NCBI GenBank assembly: GCA_030248215.1
Contig: JASANG010003262.1
Span: 62,001 to 126,000 of the forward strand
Direction: 5' to 3'
Source of the DNA: Enoplolaimus lenunculus
Lineage: Eukaryota; Nematoda; Enoplea; Enoplida; Thoracostomopsidae
DNA: 64,000 nt
The stretch's first letter is position 1. Each line of letters opens with the position of its first letter. The notes below the pieces were generated by a model, which had not been told where the DNA came from, did no database searches, and saw only the letters and a list, made by a program, of their open reading frames with translations. Both the position numbers and the translations under genes were made by a program. This document shows positions 63,615 through 64,000 of this stretch, piece by piece.

Positions 63615-63649
63615 GTAAGCTTCTAGCTGTTATGCCATTTGAGTTAAAA

Positions 63650-63824
63650 TTTCGACGGGCCTGTTTTCCAAAGGAAGCCATGGTGCCGCAGCTACCTTCT
63701 GAAAGGATTTTACTTTCTCTCTGGAAAATTTTAAACATTATTTTTAAGTCATCGAAAACCTTTGTATGCCCCCCTTGAAAATTGTTCAGCCCCCTCCCTA
63801 TCAAGGTGATCTGGCTACGGGCCT
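63650..63824 (+). mobile_element. GTAGCCAG-family MITE in the last intron
   Basis: GACGGGCCTG start, AAGTCATCGAAAACCTTTGTATG inside, CTGGCTACGGGCCTG right end. Confidence 0.6.
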
Positions 63825-64000
63825 GAATTTTGAGTATTATACCTTATAGGCTCTGAATTAGTTGGCCGCGGCTTCCGACGTTTCAAAGCAGAGGGTCGTT
63901 GCCACAGTCAGAGTGTGTTAAAAATCATAACTCGGTCCATGGCCAAGGGATATGTCCGCAACATCAAATTACCCGTCGGCAGGCTCTGGGAAATTCTAGA

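Noticed and set aside
61610-61900. Possible solo long terminal repeat beginning near a TGTCGCGTGACGCG motif
   Set aside because: Only the short motif is repeated; no matching second end, target duplication or internal region is visible, so no element was called.
1-64000. CRISPR arrays, bacterial operons, ribosomal RNA genes
   Set aside because: None seen; the spliced gene and repeat content show eukaryotic nuclear DNA.

Overview
The window reads as nuclear DNA of a nematode: AT-rich, intron-rich, splice acceptors of the TTTTCAG type, and many short tracts of TTAGGC/GCCTAA, the nematode telomere-type hexamer, scattered on both strands. Introns of about 0.2-1.6 kb packed with small repeats point to a large, repeat-rich nematode genome rather than a compact Caenorhabditis-like one. 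The exact clade cannot be read from this sequence.

One protein-coding gene is supported. It starts at about 24445 on the + strand and runs off the right edge. I assembled 47 exons (7564 coding bases, about 2521 residues, all in frame). The order is: a signal-peptide exon, 12 EGF-like modules, one von Willebrand factor A (vWA) domain with an intact metal site (exons 14-16), four short EGF-like modules, then 29 more EGF-like modules, 45 in all. Nearly every module is one exon with phase-1 introns at both ends; the only other phase is a phase-0 intron inside the vWA domain. Long EGF chains whose modules end in PGR-x-C, with one embedded vWA, are the signature of the nematode matrix receptors MUA-3 and MUP-4. 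These sit in the hemidesmosomes that tie muscle through the epidermis to the cuticle. The module count favours MUA-3. The SEA domains, transmembrane segment and cytoplasmic tail expected of the family must lie beyond 64000. At the 3' end of the window a four-module block is repeated three times (exons 38-41, 42-44, 45-47), with different introns missing in the second and third copies and a decayed extra exon before the third.

The first 24.4 kb contains no exon I can support. It is intergenic sequence filled with small non-autonomous DNA transposons (MITEs), tRNA-derived SINE-like repeats, microsatellites and local tandem duplications; the same families recur in the introns. Most striking is a family whose ends are GGCC(C)ATGT...ACATGGGCC. 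It makes 8-base target duplications (visible at several copies) and carries short TTAGGC tracts inside, so much of the telomere-like sequence here is cargo of a transposon. Other families have TA duplications (elements at 14858, 41530, 44769 and 7313) or 8-base duplications (37304).

All exon limits come from reading frame, splice consensus and module spacing, without transcript data. Repeat families were recognised by eye, so copy lists are incomplete and the ends of diverged copies are approximate.
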